Shown: positions 42,598-52,491, numbered from the stretch's first letter. The stretch is DNA of 64,000 bases from Enterococcus sp. DIV0212c (GCF_017377505.1 NZ_JAFREN010000004.1:62001-126000); one strand, 5' to 3'. Program-made: numbers and translations. Notes: a model not told the origin generated them from the sequence alone.

Positions 42598-42660
42598 TTC
42601 GTCCGAAAGGCAACATCCCATCCTTTCGGCACTTAACGCTTTATTTCCTACTCTGTTTTA
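42598..42660 (-). promoter_or_regulatory. 5' half of the split THF riboswitch
   Basis: On the minus strand: CAGAGUAG, a P2 strand GAAAUAAAGCG, the conserved GUUAAGUG, hairpin P3 (CCGAAAGG/CCUUUCGG) whose loop has AUGGGAUG, then ACGAAG. This matches the tetrahydrofolate riboswitch consensus. The matching 3' half lies about 380 nt away beyond three repeats. Confidence 0.85.
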
Positions 42661-42681
42661 TTTAGGCCTAAGCCTAAAGGA

Positions 42682-42710
42682 AATATAGCATATTCCCCAC
42701 ATTGCTGCAA
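42682..42710 (-). promoter_or_regulatory. Promoter of folT
   Basis: TTGCAG (42705-42710), 17-bp spacer, extended -10 TGCTATATT (TATATT at 42682-42687), on the minus strand between mgsA and the riboswitch. Confidence 0.8.
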
Positions 42711-42730
42711 CTAACTTTGGCGAACTAACA

Positions 42731-43153
42731 TCAGAAAGACAAAGGCTTATTATCTAATTCATGAACGACATTTCTAAAGTCTGCAAAACCTGCTTGCAAT
42801 CCTCTCAATAAAATTTCAGCTGTTCCAATATTGGTCGCCAAAGGAATCTCGTAAACATCACTCAACCGAATCAACGCCGTAACATCAGGCTCATGTGGTT
42901 GTGCTGCTAATGGATCTCGTAAAAAAATCACCATATCCAGCTTATCTTCTGAAATCATCGCTCCAATTTGCTGATCACCGCCTAAAGGTCCTGATTTAAA
43001 CCGATATACTGGCAGGCCTGTAGCTTCCGAAATTCTCAAACCAGTCGTTCCTGTAGCAAATAGTTCATGTTCTTTTAATATCGGTTGATATGCCAAGGTC
43101 AATTTGACCATTAAATCTTTTTTTCGATCATGCGCTATCAATGCAATTTTCAT
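42731..43153 (-). CDS. mgsA: Methylglyoxal synthase
   Basis: 140-aa cytosolic enzyme that turns dihydroxyacetone phosphate into methylglyoxal, a relief route under phosphate shortage or sugar excess. The phosphate site and catalytic residues are in [18 protein letters not shown] and [15 protein letters not shown]. Length fits the family. It is divergent to the sugar ABC ATPase gene and followed by the folT leader. Confidence 0.96.
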   Translation of the reverse strand: MKIALIAHDRKKDLMVKLTLAYQPILKEHELFATGTTGLRISEATGLPVYRFKSGPLGGDQQIGAMISEDKLDMVIFLRDPLAAQPHEPDVTALIRLSDVYEIPLATNIGTAEILLRGLQAGFADFRNVVHELDNKPLSF

Positions 43154-43275
43154 CGTTGATCCCTCAATTCACTTATTTTCCCTATTATAACAAAATCTTC
43201 TACTATAAAGACAAAGGATTGTTTGAGATTTGTCACTTTGACGAAAAAATGAATTTTTTCTTGTGCAACCTTCCG

Positions 43276-43305
43276 TTGAGCATGTACAGCGCTTTCATTT
43301 ATACT
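43276..43305 (+). promoter_or_regulatory. Promoter with cre site upstream of msmX-type gene
   Basis: TTGAGC (43276-43281), 18-bp spacer, TATACT (43300-43305). The spacer region 43283-43298 read on the minus strand is ATGAAAGCGCTGTACA, matching the CcpA cre consensus at 14 of 16 positions, so glucose repression is expected. Confidence 0.65.
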
Positions 43306-43338
43306 ATGAATATAATAAAAAAGAAAAGAGTGACGACA

Positions 43339-44448
43339 ATGGTAGAAATGGCGTTAAAAAATGTCTATAAAAAATATGATAATGCAGAAAACTATTCTGT
43401 AACAGATTTTAACTTAGAAATTGCAGACCGTGAATTCATTGTTTTTGTAGGTCCTTCTGGCTGTGGTAAATCAACAACTCTGCGTATGATTGCAGGCTTG
43501 GAAGATATCACAGAAGGTGAACTGTCAATCGGTGATAAAGTAATGAATGATGTTGCACCAAAAGACCGAGATATTGCTATGGTTTTCCAAAATTATGCTC
43601 TTTACCCACATATGACTGTTTTTGATAACATGGCTTTTGGGTTGAAACTTCGTAAATATGACAAAGCTGAAATCAAACAACGAGTAGAAAATGCTGCTGA
43701 AATTTTAGGATTGACTGAATATTTAAAACGTAAACCTGCCGCATTATCTGGTGGACAACGCCAACGTGTTGCTTTAGGTCGGGCCATTGTTCGTGATGCA
43801 AAAGTCTTCTTGATGGATGAGCCATTATCCAATTTAGATGCAAAATTACGGGTAGCTATGCGTGCTGAAATCGCTAAATTACATCGTCGTTTGGAAACCA
43901 CAACTATTTATGTTACTCACGATCAAACAGAAGCGATGACTATGGCAGACCGAATCGTTATCATGAAAGACGGCTTTATTCAACAAATCGGGTCACCAAA
44001 AGAAGTCTACAATACACCGAATAATATCTTTGTCGCAGGCTTTATCGGATCCCCTGCCATGAATTTCTTTAATGTAACATTAAACAACGGAGTTATTCGT
44101 GACGGACATGGATTAGAATTAATAATTCCAGAAGGTAAAAACAAATTATTAGTTGAAAAAGGCTATGAAGGCAAACCAGTTATTTTTGGTATTAGACCTG
44201 AAGATATTCACAGTGAACAAGTTGCTTTAGATACAATGAATGATGCTGTCGTCCGCTCTGAGGTTGTGGTATCCGAACTATTAGGTGCTGAAACAATGCT
44301 TTATACAAAATTAGGTGACACAGAATTTATTTCAAAAGTGGATGCTCGTGATTTCCATAAACCTGAAGAAATGGTTGACTTAGCTTTCAATATTAGTAAA
44401 GCTCACTTCTTCGATCCAGAAACTGAACAAGTCATCAAATTACCTTAG
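43339..44448 (+). CDS. msmX: Multi-sugar ABC importer ATPase (MsmX/UgpC type)
   Basis: 369-aa ATPase that powers one or several sugar ABC importers. Walker A GPSGCGKSTT, signature LSGGQRQRVALGRA, Walker B VFLMDEPLSNLD, and a C-terminal regulatory TOBE domain (about 240-369). The start is the ATG before VEMALKNVYKKYD; the frame is open 66 codons further up through the promoter but that part is not coding. No permease or binding protein is nearby, as is usual for a shared MsmX-like ATPase. A cre site in its promoter supports a sugar role. Confidence 0.92.
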   Translation: MVEMALKNVYKKYDNAENYSVTDFNLEIADREFIVFVGPSGCGKSTTLRMIAGLEDITEGELSIGDKVMNDVAPKDRDIAMVFQNYALYPHMTVFDNMAFGLKLRKYDKAEIKQRVENAAEILGLTEYLKRKPAALSGGQRQRVALGRAIVRDAKVFLMDEPLSNLDAKLRVAMRAEIAKLHRRLETTTIYVTHDQTEAMTMADRIVIMKDGFIQQIGSPKEVYNTPNNIFVAGFIGSPAMNFFNVTLNNGVIRDGHGLELIIPEGKNKLLVEKGYEGKPVIFGIRPEDIHSEQVALDTMNDAVVRSEVVVSELLGAETMLYTKLGDTEFISKVDARDFHKPEEMVDLAFNISKAHFFDPETEQVIKLP

Positions 44449-44453
44449 ACAAC

Positions 44454-44491
44454 AAAAAATGAGCAGCGGACAAATTCGCTGCTCATTTTTT
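44454..44491. terminator. Bidirectional terminator between msmX and niaX
   Basis: Stem AAAATGAGCAGCG/CGCTGCTCATTTT with an 8-nt loop and T-runs on both strands. Confidence 0.92.
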
Positions 44492-45122
44492 ATTGCTGTG
44501 GTTCAATCTCTTGGGGAAGATCGTTCACCTTTACTTGTTCCAATTTTTTAGCTTGACTAAATACTGGAATATCAAATTGTTTACTTAATGCATTTGCCAC
44601 AAAATAAGCAATGTTGTAGTCGATTAAACTATGGATCAGTCCGCCAAGTCCCATCAATAAAAAGATCGAGTACATATATCCTTGTGTATAATATGTTTCC
44701 GGCATGTTCCCCATTGTATAAAAAACACTTACTACAGCTAATTCCGCAGCAGAATGTATTAAGCCAATCATTAAATTGAATAGCTGAAAATGCCCATTGA
44801 AGAAAACAACTTTATTTTTAGATAAAACAATTGTAGGATGCTTCTGCAAATAACGTGCACCTATTACTGCGAATAACAAATGAGAAAGTGCTCTTAAAGC
44901 AATAATTGGTGTTGCCGATAAGAAAAAACCAAATCCTGTTCCTAAACTTACCGCAACCGCTACACCTGGCGAAAAAAACATCGCTAGAAATAATGGTACA
45001 TGACTAGCTAAAGTAAAAGAAGCTGGTCCTATGGTGATTCTCGGCATCACCATGGGAATAATAATCCCCATCGCAACCAATAAAGCGGCAATCGTTAAAT
45101 GTCTGACTGAATTCTTTTTCAT
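44490..45122 (-). CDS. niaX: ECF transporter S component, probably niacin-specific (NiaX)
   Basis: 210-aa membrane protein with about six helices. IPMVMPRITIGPASFTLASHVPLFLAMFFSPGVA is split across helices 1-2 in the way seen in NiaX proteins. The promoter carries two TGTCTTGACA-type sites, matching my memory of the NiaR (niacin repressor) motif. It uses the shared EcfT-EcfA module encoded elsewhere. GGAGGAGAAC before the ATG. The vitamin assignment rests mainly on the operator and helix pattern. Confidence 0.78.
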   Translation of the reverse strand: MKKNSVRHLTIAALLVAMGIIIPMVMPRITIGPASFTLASHVPLFLAMFFSPGVAVAVSLGTGFGFFLSATPIIALRALSHLLFAVIGARYLQKHPTIVLSKNKVVFFNGHFQLFNLMIGLIHSAAELAVVSVFYTMGNMPETYYTQGYMYSIFLLMGLGGLIHSLIDYNIAYFVANALSKQFDIPVFSQAKKLEQVKVNDLPQEIEPQQ

Positions 45123-45132
45123 GTTCTCCTCC

Positions 45133-45201
45133 GATGTGTCTTGACATATCTGACATTTTTTATTTTACGAGAAAAAGCCAAAGGTGTCAAGACACATCTG
45201 G
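45133..45201 (-). promoter_or_regulatory. niaX promoter with paired NiaR-like operators
   Basis: TTGACA (45185-45190), 17-bp spacer, TAAAAT (45162-45167). Site 2 (45181-45201) reads GTGTCTTGACACC and covers the -35. Site 1 (45133-45156) has TGTCAAGACACAT downstream of the -10. This placement suits repression when niacin is plentiful. Confidence 0.65.
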
Positions 45202-45215
45202 ATTTATTTTAACCT

Positions 45216-45254
45216 AAAAACACCTCAACGATTCGATCATTAGAATCATTGAGG
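45216..45254 (-). terminator. Terminator of fhs
   Basis: Stem CCTCAA.GATTC/GAATC.TTGAGG (45223-45254) and then a T-rich run on the minus strand. Confidence 0.85.
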
Positions 45255-45285
45255 TATTTCTTATTCATCCACTGTACTTTTCAAC

Positions 45286-46950
45286 TTAGAATAAACCAAC
45301 AATCTTCCCATCAGAATCAACATCGATTTTTTCGTAAGCGGCTTTTTTCGGTAGTCCAGGCATCGTCATCACGGTTCCTGTGTAAGCCACAATAAATCCT
45401 GCACCTGCTGATATTTTAATATTACTGATGGTTATCGTAAAGTCAGATGGTCTTCCCAATTTTGTTTGATCATCTGAAAATGAATATTGCGTCTTAGCCA
45501 TACAAATCGGTAAATGACCAAATCCAAGTTTTTCCAATTTAGCGATTTCTCTTTCAGCAATCGGTTCATAGCGAACAGCATTCCCACCGTAAACTTTCTC
45601 TACGATTGCACTAATTTTTTCTTTGATCGACAATTCATCTGGATAAGCAAATGAAAAATGATTTTCCTGCTCTGATAGACGAACAACTTCTCTGGCTAAT
45701 TCTTCACCGCCAGCACCACCATGCGCCCAAACGTCTGAAAGAACCACATTTACATTGCGTTTTTCACATTCTTTTTTTACCAGCTCAAGTTCTGCATCTG
45801 TATCTGTAGGAAACTTGTTGATTGCAACAACCGTTGGTAAGCCAAAAACAGTCGTTGTGTTTTCGATATGTTTTAAAAGATTCGGTAAGCCTTTTGTTAA
45901 AGCAGCTACATTTTCAACACCTAGCTGATCTTTCGGTATACCGCCATGCATTTTTAACGCGCGAACAGTTGCAACTACTACAACTGCTGAAGGACGAATA
46001 CCAGATTTTCGACATTTGATATCAATAAATTTTTCTGCCCCTAAATCGGCACCAAACCCACCTTCTGTTACGACATAATCTGCTAATTTTTTAGCTGTAT
46101 TCGTTGCGATCACACTGTTACAGCCGTGAGCAATATTTGCAAACGGTCCACCATGAATCAACGCTGGATTATTTTCTAGTGTTTGAACTAAATTAGGTTT
46201 GATCGCATCTTTCAACAAAGCAGTCATTGCGCCTTGCGCATTTAAATCTCTGGCTGTAACTGGCTGATTGTCATAAGTATAGCCGATAATGATATTGGCT
46301 AGGTTTTCTTTTAGGTCTTCGATATCATTGGATAAACATAAAATTGCCATGATTTCTGATGCAACTGTGATTTCAAATCCATCTTCTCTAGGGACACCAT
46401 TGACCCTAGCACCTAGACCATCAACGATATGTCTTAATTGACGATCATTCATATCCACCGCTCTTTTCCAAGTGATTCGGCGATTATCGATGCCTAGCTC
46501 ATTCCCTTGAAAAATATGGTTATCAATAATTGCTGCTAACAAATTATTTGCCGCCCCAATGGCATGAAAATCCCCTGTAAAATGCAGATTGATATCTTCC
46601 ATAGGTACAACTTGAGCATAGCCGCCGCCTGCCGCTCCTCCTTTGATCCCGAAAACTGGTCCTAAAGAAGGCTCTCTTAAAGCAATGATTGTATCTTTTC
46701 CGATTCGATTTAAAGCATCTCCTAAGCCAACAACAGTTGTTGTTTTCCCTTCACCAGCTGGCGTTGGCGTAATTGCTGTGACCAAAATGACTTTCCCATT
46801 TTTATCTGCTTTAATTTTTTCAACTTCAATTTTTGCTTTATATTTTCCATATAATTCAAATTGATCTTCATTCAATCCGATTTTTTCTGCCACTTTGGTG
46901 ACTGGCAGCATCGTTGCTTCTTGCGCAATTTCAATATCTGATTTGACCAC
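45286..46950 (-). CDS. fhs: Formate-tetrahydrofolate ligase
   Basis: 554-aa cytosolic enzyme that makes 10-formyl-THF from formate, THF and ATP. P-loop [20 protein letters not shown]; conserved [20 protein letters not shown] and [17 protein letters not shown]. Length is the usual about 556. CGGAGGGG precedes the ATG. It follows the M20 gene by 35 nt and the glycine cleavage operon more distantly, placing formate-derived and glycine-derived one-carbon supply together with folT and folD in this window. Confidence 0.97.
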   Translation of the reverse strand: MVKSDIEIAQEATMLPVTKVAEKIGLNEDQFELYGKYKAKIEVEKIKADKNGKVILVTAITPTPAGEGKTTTVVGLGDALNRIGKDTIIALREPSLGPVFGIKGGAAGGGYAQVVPMEDINLHFTGDFHAIGAANNLLAAIIDNHIFQGNELGIDNRRITWKRAVDMNDRQLRHIVDGLGARVNGVPREDGFEITVASEIMAILCLSNDIEDLKENLANIIIGYTYDNQPVTARDLNAQGAMTALLKDAIKPNLVQTLENNPALIHGGPFANIAHGCNSVIATNTAKKLADYVVTEGGFGADLGAEKFIDIKCRKSGIRPSAVVVVATVRALKMHGGIPKDQLGVENVAALTKGLPNLLKHIENTTTVFGLPTVVAINKFPTDTDAELELVKKECEKRNVNVVLSDVWAHGGAGGEELAREVVRLSEQENHFSFAYPDELSIKEKISAIVEKVYGGNAVRYEPIAEREIAKLEKLGFGHLPICMAKTQYSFSDDQTKLGRPSDFTITISNIKISAGAGFIVAYTGTVMTMPGLPKKAAYEKIDVDSDGKIVGLF

Positions 46951-46985
46951 ATTTTCCCCTCCGTTTCACCATATCTTTAATAATG

Positions 46986-48173
46986 TCAGCCTTTTTTCAA
47001 CCAAGACATCGCTGTATCTGTATACACTTTTACACCTTCGACTAAGGCAGATTCATCAAAAACAATCGCTGGATTATGCAGATTGATATTTTCTTCTGAT
47101 GCAACCAAAAGAACAGTTGTCGTTGGAATCAATTGACTGATTTCGCCAAAATCCTCACTGCCCATAAGCGGCGTTGATGTAGGAATCGCAACAATTCGGT
47201 CAGCTCCAAAAGTCTCTGTTAATGATTTTTTAGTAAATGCTGTCAAGTCTGGATCATTCACATTCGTAGTACAGCCATTCGTGAAAACGACTTCTGCTTC
47301 TGCGCGAAAGGCCTTGGCAATATTTTCAGCCATTGCTGTCATGCGTTCTTTAACTTGTGTGCGTACCTCTTCTTTTAATGTCCGCAAAGTACCTTTCATC
47401 ACGGTTGTTTCTGGAATAATATTTGAAGCGCCTGGAGTTCCTCCAGTAAATTCACCGATAGTTAAAACAAAACGTTCTTCCGAGCCAATCTCTCTAGCTG
47501 AAAGTTCTTGTAAAGCTGTATAAATATGGACCGCTACATTGATTGGATCGATCGATGTCTCTGGTTGAGAGCCATGTCCGCCTCGTCCTTTGATATTGAT
47601 CTCAAACCAATCCGCACTGGCCATAAACGTTCCTGCGGGTGTCGGCATGATTTGTCCAGCTTTAAGTCCTTTAAAAGGAAAAACATGAATCATCATCCCT
47701 GCATCTACTTTAGGATTCTCTAGTACCTGATTTTCGATGCAATCTTTTGAACCTGAAAGAATTTCTTCACCTGGTTGAAATAGTAATTTTACTTGCCCTT
47801 CTAATTCATCTTCAAATTCTTTTAATAGTTTAGCCGCTCCCAACATCATCGTTGTGTGCATATCATGTCCGCAAGCATGCATATAACCATTTTCAGATTT
47901 AAACGGTAAATCAGTTAATTCTCGAATCGGCAATGCATCCATATCGCCACGTAATAAAAATGTTTTCCCACTCTTTTTACCAGCTAATGCTGTGACACCA
48001 GATTTTCCGCAAGGTTGGGGATCGTAGCCATATTCTGTGAGTTTTTCTTTTACAAAAGTAACGGTATTCGGCAACTCCATTCCAATCTCTGGATTCTGAT
48101 GAAGATGTCTTCTAATTTGAATCAGTTCTTCTTCTAAGCTATCGGCAAATCCTTTTTGTTTTTCTGTCAGCAT
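46986..48173 (-). CDS. M20 family amidohydrolase (N-acyl-amino-acid/hippurate hydrolase type)
   Basis: 395-aa metal-dependent amidohydrolase. The metal ligands are in CGHDMHTT, FQPGEE and NLHNPAIVFDE; the lid domain includes KGRGGHGSQPE. The start MLTEKQKG follows AGAGGAG, 22 codons inside the longest frame. Relatives free amino acids from N-acyl forms; if the substrate were hippurate, the product would be glycine, which would suit the neighbouring operon, but this is a guess. Confidence 0.88.
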   Translation of the reverse strand: MLTEKQKGFADSLEEELIQIRRHLHQNPEIGMELPNTVTFVKEKLTEYGYDPQPCGKSGVTALAGKKSGKTFLLRGDMDALPIRELTDLPFKSENGYMHACGHDMHTTMMLGAAKLLKEFEDELEGQVKLLFQPGEEILSGSKDCIENQVLENPKVDAGMMIHVFPFKGLKAGQIMPTPAGTFMASADWFEINIKGRGGHGSQPETSIDPINVAVHIYTALQELSAREIGSEERFVLTIGEFTGGTPGASNIIPETTVMKGTLRTLKEEVRTQVKERMTAMAENIAKAFRAEAEVVFTNGCTTNVNDPDLTAFTKKSLTETFGADRIVAIPTSTPLMGSEDFGEISQLIPTTTVLLVASEENINLHNPAIVFDESALVEGVKVYTDTAMSWLKKG

Positions 48174-48335
48174 TATTTTTTCTCCTCTTCTTTTAAAACT
48201 AAGCGACTTTTGATGGCTTTGTAAAAATAAATCGAGCATTCGTATTTATTATCAACCAATAATCAACCAAAGCTAACGATAAGAAGCTTCTCTTATTATA
48301 GTACCAAACATTTCAGATTATTTGCCATGTTTCTG

Positions 48336-49718
48336 TTATTTTTTCGGTATTGTGTGGATACCCAAACCTTGGAGATTTTCGTAAGCCTCTCCCACGCCTT
48401 CATTATACGTTGGATGTGGATGGATAATTGCAGTCACTTCATCAATCGTTAAACCGTTAACAATCGCAGTTGTAAATTCACTGATCATATCAGTTGCTCG
48501 ATCACACATTAACTGAGCACCAATGATTTTGTTATTATTTTCATCAGCAACAACTTTGATAAATCCTAACGAAGTCCCTTTGATCATTGTTTTTCCATTT
48601 CCAGCCATAGTATATTTACCGATTTTCACTGAGATTCCTTGATCTTTTGCCTCAGCTTCTGTAATGCCAACAGAGGCAATTTCGGGTGTTGTATAAATAC
48701 AAGATGGGCTATTATTTAAGTCATACTCTGGTGATTGCTGATTCATTGCCAAAACAGCATTTACCCCTTGCGCCGAAGCGACATGCGCCAGTTGTTCTCC
48801 ACGACTTGCGACATCTCCGATCGCATAAATTCCTTTGATCGATGTTTCAAATGTGTCATCTACCCAGATGCTTTGATTTTCTATTGTTATATTTAAGTTA
48901 GGCGCAAATATTCCCTCAAAACTCGATTTTCGACCTGTAGCAATCAAAACAGCATCACTTGTGACTGAGCTTTCTTTCCCTTTAATAGTATAGTTACAGG
49001 TCAACTGTTGTTCTTTGGTAATGCTGGTAACAATCGATTTGGTCGCTATTTTGATTCCTTGTTTTTTTAAAACCATTGCTAATTTTTTGGAAATCTCACT
49101 GTCAAAATTGGGAAGTAAGGTATCCGCCGTTTCGATAATCGTTACTTCACAGCCCAATGCATTAAAAATAGTTGCAAATTCTACACCGATCACACCACCA
49201 CCAATAATCGTCAGTTGCTTATAATTATTTGGCTGTGCTAAAAGCTCATTACTTGTCAATACACCTGACAAATCACTACCAGGAATTGGTGGAATCGCTG
49301 GTTTTGAACCTGTTGCAATCAGTATTTTTGCGGCTTTATATATTACGCCTGCAACATCCACTGAATCAGCGCTTATGATTTTAGCTTTTCCATTAATCAA
49401 TTCAATGTTATTTGCCTTAACTAAGCTTTCAATTCCCTGAACCAGATTATCGACTACTTGATTTTTATGGGCATAGATTTCATCCATATCGATCCGAATA
49501 TCACTAATATGAATGCCGTTTTTGCCAGCATTTTTTGCCTCATGAACAATTTCAGCAGAGTGTAACAAAGCTTTCGTTGGAATACAGCCTCGATTTAAAC
49601 AAGTACCGCCAACACGATCACTTTCAACTATAGCTACTTTCATTCCCAGCTGGGCAGCTTTGATTGCTGCCACATAACCACCAGGGCCTGCACCAATTAC
49701 AATTAGATCATACCTCAC
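48336..49718 (-). CDS. lpdA: Dihydrolipoyl dehydrogenase (glycine cleavage L-protein)
   Basis: 460-aa flavoprotein that reoxidises the lipoyl arm of GcvH, passing electrons to NAD. FAD site IGAGPGGYVAAIKAAQ; redox Cys40 and Cys45 in GGTCLNRGCIPTK; NAD site IIGGGVIGVEFA; C-terminal active-site His in HPHPTYNEG. The start is a GTG about 10 nt after GAGG; the longer frame would overlap gcvPB. Last gene of the gcv operon, so it probably serves glycine cleavage rather than a ketoacid dehydrogenase. Confidence 0.94.
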   Translation of the reverse strand: MRYDLIVIGAGPGGYVAAIKAAQLGMKVAIVESDRVGGTCLNRGCIPTKALLHSAEIVHEAKNAGKNGIHISDIRIDMDEIYAHKNQVVDNLVQGIESLVKANNIELINGKAKIISADSVDVAGVIYKAAKILIATGSKPAIPPIPGSDLSGVLTSNELLAQPNNYKQLTIIGGGVIGVEFATIFNALGCEVTIIETADTLLPNFDSEISKKLAMVLKKQGIKIATKSIVTSITKEQQLTCNYTIKGKESSVTSDAVLIATGRKSSFEGIFAPNLNITIENQSIWVDDTFETSIKGIYAIGDVASRGEQLAHVASAQGVNAVLAMNQQSPEYDLNNSPSCIYTTPEIASVGITEAEAKDQGISVKIGKYTMAGNGKTMIKGTSLGFIKVVADENNNKIIGAQLMCDRATDMISEFTTAIVNGLTIDEVTAIIHPHPTYNEGVGEAYENLQGLGIHTIPKK

Positions 49719-49735
49719 CTTTTCAACTCCTCTTT

Positions 49736-51175
49736 TCACTCCGTCTTAAAATCGTAACGAACGATTGGATGTCTCGCTGCTCTAACTTCGTCCACTCGAT
49801 GGATTTGAGCATGCAGCGGATATTCGTGGAACGCTTCTGGATTTTTATGGGCAGCTTCATATAGCTTACGATAAACCTTGATTGCATCATCCATTCGTTC
49901 TTTTGACTCAGTTTCAGGCGGCTCTATCATTAGCGCTTCCGGCACCGTCAAAGGGAAATACATTGTCGGCGGATACATCTTATAATCCAAAATCCCTTTA
50001 GCCATATCTAAAGCCGTGACCCCTGTTTCTTTTTTCAATTTATCCAAGCTGATAACAAATTCATGCATACATGTCTCGCCATACGGTACTTCAAATATGT
50101 CTTTTAATTCATGAAGCATATAATTGGCGTTCAATACCGCACCTTTAGAAGCTGAAGAAATTCCTTCTGATCCTAAAAATAATATATAAGTCAACGCACG
50201 TAAAAATACTGAAAATTGACCATAGAATCCTTTGACCATTCCAATTGAATATTCTGGTTCTGTAAATGTGATTTTATCTCCATTTTTTACTGGATAATAA
50301 TTAGGTAGGAAAGGTTTTAATATCGCTTTACACCCAACAGCACCTGAACCTGGTCCGCCACCGCCATGGGGTGTGGAAAAAGTTTTATGCAAATTTAAAT
50401 GAATAATATCAAAGCCCATATCGCCCGGTCGAGCGACACCCATAATGGCATTCAAATTCGCTCCATCATAGTAATTCAGCCCACCAGCATCATGAACAAT
50501 CTTCGTGATTTCTAAAATATTCTTATCAAAAATACCTGCTGTATTTGGATTAGTCAGCATCAACCCAGCCGTATCTTCACCCACAGCTTCTTTCAACGCT
50601 TCAATATCGACACAGCCGTATTTATCAGAAGGAATATTGACTGTGGTCATACCAGTCATTGCCACACTAGCAGGGTTTGTTCCGTGAGCCGAGTCTGGCA
50701 CAATAATTTTATTTCTTTGTGGCTGGCCATTTCTTTCATGATAGGCTTTGATCATCAATAAACTCGTAAACTCACCATGTGCACCTGCTGCGGGTTGAAA
50801 AGTAATCGCATTCATGCCAGTGATTTCTTTTAGTAGACTTTCCGCCATGGTAAAGACTTCTAATGAGCCTTGAACAGTATGTTCCGGCTGCAAAGGATGA
50901 ATAGATGCAAAAGCTGGATAGGCAGCCATTTCATCGTTGATTTTAGGATTGTATTTCATTGTACATGAGCCTAACGGATAAAAACCATCGTTGATCCCAA
51001 AAGTAGCATTTGCTAGTTCTGTATAATGTCGGCTGATTTCCGGTTGAGGCAGTGATGGTAAATGTAGTGTTTTTTTACGTTTCATTTCATCTGGAAGTGC
51101 AATAGTCGGCACATCACATGGGGAAATCATTTCATTATAGTAGCCTTCTGCACTGCGTTCAAAAATCAATTTCAT
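49736..51175 (-). CDS. gcvPB: Glycine dehydrogenase (decarboxylating) subunit 2
   Basis: 479-aa subunit that carries the pyridoxal phosphate. The PLP Lys lies in HLNLHKTFSTPHGGGGPGSG (about residue 265). It also has GSCTMKYNPK and PAAGAHGEFTSLL. Together with GcvPA it decarboxylates glycine and transfers aminomethyl to GcvH. AAGGAGGCGTG before the ATG; overlaps gcvPA by 4 nt. Confidence 0.97.
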   Translation of the reverse strand: MKLIFERSAEGYYNEMISPCDVPTIALPDEMKRKKTLHLPSLPQPEISRHYTELANATFGINDGFYPLGSCTMKYNPKINDEMAAYPAFASIHPLQPEHTVQGSLEVFTMAESLLKEITGMNAITFQPAAGAHGEFTSLLMIKAYHERNGQPQRNKIIVPDSAHGTNPASVAMTGMTTVNIPSDKYGCVDIEALKEAVGEDTAGLMLTNPNTAGIFDKNILEITKIVHDAGGLNYYDGANLNAIMGVARPGDMGFDIIHLNLHKTFSTPHGGGGPGSGAVGCKAILKPFLPNYYPVKNGDKITFTEPEYSIGMVKGFYGQFSVFLRALTYILFLGSEGISSASKGAVLNANYMLHELKDIFEVPYGETCMHEFVISLDKLKKETGVTALDMAKGILDYKMYPPTMYFPLTVPEALMIEPPETESKERMDDAIKVYRKLYEAAHKNPEAFHEYPLHAQIHRVDEVRAARHPIVRYDFKTE

Positions 51176-52488
51176 TGATTACACGCCTCCTTTACCAATG
51201 ATACAACTTCATCCATTTGCTCTTTCGTGTTCATTTCCGTTACACACCATAATAACCCTTGATCAGTCGGATAGCCGCCAAGAATATCGTGTTCTTCTAA
51301 TTTGGATAGTATAACGGTATCTGCTACAGGAAAAGTCATTGTAAACTCATGGAAAAAAGGACTGTCATTGGTTCGTTCAACACCTTTTATTAGGACTAAT
51401 TGATCTGCTAAGTAATGAGCTTTACTATAACATTGCCCAGCCACTTCTTGAATACCTCTAGCGCCCATCGTACTCATATAAGCTGCATTCGTTAACGCAC
51501 ATAAAGCTTGATTGGAACAAATATTCGATGCTGCTTTCTCTCTACGAATATGTTGCTCACGTGCCTGCAAGGTCAAAACAAATGCTCGATCGCCAGCTTC
51601 ATCTACCGTTTCTCCAGCAATACGCCCAGGTAATTTACGAATCATCTTCTCTTTAGTCGCAATAAAACCAATATAAGGACCACCAAAAGCCAATGGTAAG
51701 CCAAATGGCTGTGAATCTCCAACAGCAATATCTGCATTGACTTCCCCAGCAGTCTGTAAAACTGTACTCGCCACAGGATTTACATTCATAATAAATTTAG
51801 CTTTAGCCTCATGAACCAATTCTGCCATGGCTTCAACCTTTTCAATCCCACCATAATAATTTGGTTGTTGAACAATAAAACAAGCACTTGTATCATCCAA
51901 CTGTTCTCTTAAAACAGACAAATCAGTCAGCCCATTTTTTTCTGGAATCCTCACAAATTCAATATCTCTAGAACTAAAATATGTTAACGCCGTCTGAATC
52001 GTCATCGGGTTTGTGGTCTCTGAAATCAAGACTTTCAAACGTTTTTTCTCTAAACACATATTGATTGCTTCAGCTGTGGCTGTTGCTCCGTCATAAACAG
52101 AAGCATTCGTTGCATCCATTCCAGTTATTTCACAAATCATGGTTTGATATTCAAAAATAGACTGCAACAAGCCTTGACTGATCTCAGGTTGATAAGGCGT
52201 ATAAGATGTCATGAACTCTTCTTTTGCTGCAATTTGCTTAACAATCGCAGGAATATAATGATTGTATGCACCAGCACCACGAAAAATAGTTGAGAATACT
52301 TTATTTTTCTTGCCCATATTTTCCAAAATACGCCGAACCTCAAACTCTGATTTTCCAGCTGGGATATCAAGTTTTTCCACCAGCATTTCTTTGGGGATAT
52401 CTTGGTAGAGCTCACTCATATTTTTTAGACCAATTGTTTCAAGCATTTGTTGTTGTTGTTGTTCTGTAGAGCCAAGATAATTTCCCAT
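51172..52488 (-). CDS. gcvPA: Glycine dehydrogenase (decarboxylating) subunit 1
   Basis: 438-aa N-terminal half of the P-protein, split as in B. subtilis. MTSYTPYQPEISQGLLQ and NASVYDGATATAEA are conserved. The N-terminus has five Gln in a row (residues 10-14). GAGGAGGCG precedes the ATG. It starts 3 nt after gcvH and overlaps gcvPB. Confidence 0.96.
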   Translation of the reverse strand: MGNYLGSTEQQQQQMLETIGLKNMSELYQDIPKEMLVEKLDIPAGKSEFEVRRILENMGKKNKVFSTIFRGAGAYNHYIPAIVKQIAAKEEFMTSYTPYQPEISQGLLQSIFEYQTMICEITGMDATNASVYDGATATAEAINMCLEKKRLKVLISETTNPMTIQTALTYFSSRDIEFVRIPEKNGLTDLSVLREQLDDTSACFIVQQPNYYGGIEKVEAMAELVHEAKAKFIMNVNPVASTVLQTAGEVNADIAVGDSQPFGLPLAFGGPYIGFIATKEKMIRKLPGRIAGETVDEAGDRAFVLTLQAREQHIRREKAASNICSNQALCALTNAAYMSTMGARGIQEVAGQCYSKAHYLADQLVLIKGVERTNDSPFFHEFTMTFPVADTVILSKLEEHDILGGYPTDQGLLWCVTEMNTKEQMDEVVSLVKEACNQ

Positions 52489-52491
52489 TCA

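Noticed and set aside
42163..42730. CRISPR array, suggested by three regularly spaced repeats
   Set aside because: Units are about 115 bp, each folding on itself, with no short identical direct repeats or spacers and no cas genes.
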